Shown here piece by piece: positions 6,459 to 6,716 of a DNA stretch of 6,716 nucleotides. The notes below the pieces were generated by a model, which ran no database searches, was not told the DNA's origin, and worked only from the letters and a program-made list of their open reading frames with translations. How positions within the stretch are numbered: position 1 is the first letter of the stretch; each line of letters opens with the position of its first letter. Location: contig JASLGM010000052.1 of assembly GCA_030150045.1 (NCBI GenBank), forward strand, positions 1 through 6,716. The letters are read 5' to 3'. The position numbers and the translations under genes are program-made. This stretch comes from Taishania sp. (GTDB taxonomy: Bacteria; Bacteroidota; Bacteroidia; Flavobacteriales_D; Crocinitomicaceae).

Positions 6459-6716
6459 TTAGAGCTTTTTTTCGATAATGTCTTTTAAAATACGATGATC
6501 CAAACTTAAATCGGCATACATTCTCTTTAAACGAGCATTTTCATCCTGTAATGCTTTTAACTCTTTCAACTGCTGCGCATCCATACCTCCGTACTTTTGC
6601 TTCCAGCTATAAAATGTAGGAACTGCAATACCATACTCACGGCAAATATCTTTAGTCTGCTTGCCAGCTTCATATTCCTTCAGAATATTAACAATCTGGG
6701 CTTCTGTAAATCTTGA
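6459..6716 (-). CDS. IS3-family transposase OrfA, partial at window edge
   Basis: The frame is open from the window edge (SRFTEAQIVNILKEYEAG) to a TAA at 6459-6461, 85 residues. It has a helix-turn-helix of the transposase_8/HTH type (QTKDICREYGIAVPTFYSWK, about 20-39 of the visible part) that binds the IS ends. A heptad-like helix (LKELKALQDENARLKRMYADL) then mediates multimerisation. Compared with related OrfA proteins, only about three to five N-terminal residues are missing, so the start codon lies just past 6716. It overlaps the OrfB frame at its 3' end through the slippery site. Confidence 0.88.
   Translation of the reverse strand, partial: SRFTEAQIVNILKEYEAGKQTKDICREYGIAVPTFYSWKQKYGGMDAQQLKELKALQDENARLKRMYADLSLDHRILKDIIEKKL
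6465..6471 (-). other. Programmed -1 ribosomal frameshift site of the IS (A AAA AAG)
   Basis: On the minus strand seven As are followed by G near the end of orfA, giving GAA AAA AAG CTC TAA. A one-base slip back on A-AAA-AAG continues as Lys-Lys-Ala-Leu-Lys-Leu-Cys-Glu-Arg-Lys and enters the OrfB frame without a stop. This heptamer is the usual frameshift signal in IS3-family elements and produces the active OrfAB transposase. Confidence 0.82.

Larger units (their letters stand above)
5623..6716 (-). mobile_element. IS3-family insertion sequence (IS407-like group), left end outside window
   Basis: The element has the IS3 layout: orfA with a helix-turn-helix and leucine-rich helix, an A-AAA-AAG frameshift site, and orfB with the DDE integrase core. 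OrfA style (SRFTEAQIV...GIAVPTFYSWKQKYGG) resembles the IS407 group. The end nearer the operon lies around 5623-5637. A small palindrome GTCCT-GCG-AGGAC sits at 5638-5650, probably part of or next to the terminal inverted repeat. The opposite end is beyond 6716, so the inverted repeats and target-site duplication cannot be compared here. It appears to have inserted into the small gene whose remnant lies at 5407-5622. Confidence 0.85.

Overview
The window is AT-rich DNA with a 5S rRNA of Bacteroidota type. The core CCATTCCGAACAGAGAAGTTAAGC and the flanking stems fit that phylum, and there are no strong Shine-Dalgarno sequences ahead of the genes. I infer a Bacteroidota member, possibly a sphingobacterium- or cytophaga-like organism; the genus cannot be read from this window.

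Layout. Positions 1-181 hold the 3' end of an rRNA operon on the + strand: 5S rRNA followed by a strong intrinsic terminator. Positions 181-367 are a non-coding convergent gap with a weak inverted repeat. Positions 368-5123 are a tight three-gene minus-strand operon, transcribed toward the 5S gene. Its order is a double-FHA ABCG-like ABC transporter half/full fusion (739 aa), a transmembrane Ser/Thr protein kinase with an extracytoplasmic sensor region (567 aa), and a C-terminally membrane-anchored PP2C phosphatase (269 aa). The gaps are 17 and 5 bp. Positions 5142-5622 hold remains of two small minus-strand genes of unknown function. One is frameshifted; the other carries an exact 17-bp tandem duplication and appears cut at its 5' end by an insertion sequence. 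From about 5623 to the window end lies an IS3-family element (IS407-like group) on the minus strand, with orfA (start just beyond the window), an A-AAA-AAG frameshift site and orfB with an intact DDE triad.

How the genes may work together. The operon contains a writer (kinase), an eraser (PP2C) and a two-FHA phosphothreonine reader fused to an exporter, all predicted at the cytoplasmic membrane. This matches in logic the mycobacterial PknF-Rv1747 pair, where a kinase controls a double-FHA ABC transporter, but here a dedicated membrane phosphatase is added. An envelope stimulus sensed by the kinase could set phosphorylation of the transporter and so export of an unknown substrate. A shared short motif, Asp-x-Thr-[VI]-[VI], occurs in the linkers of both kinase and transporter and is a candidate FHA-docking phosphosite. 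The disrupted genes upstream mean that the operon may have lost its original leader genes or promoter, and it may now depend on local or IS-derived transcription.
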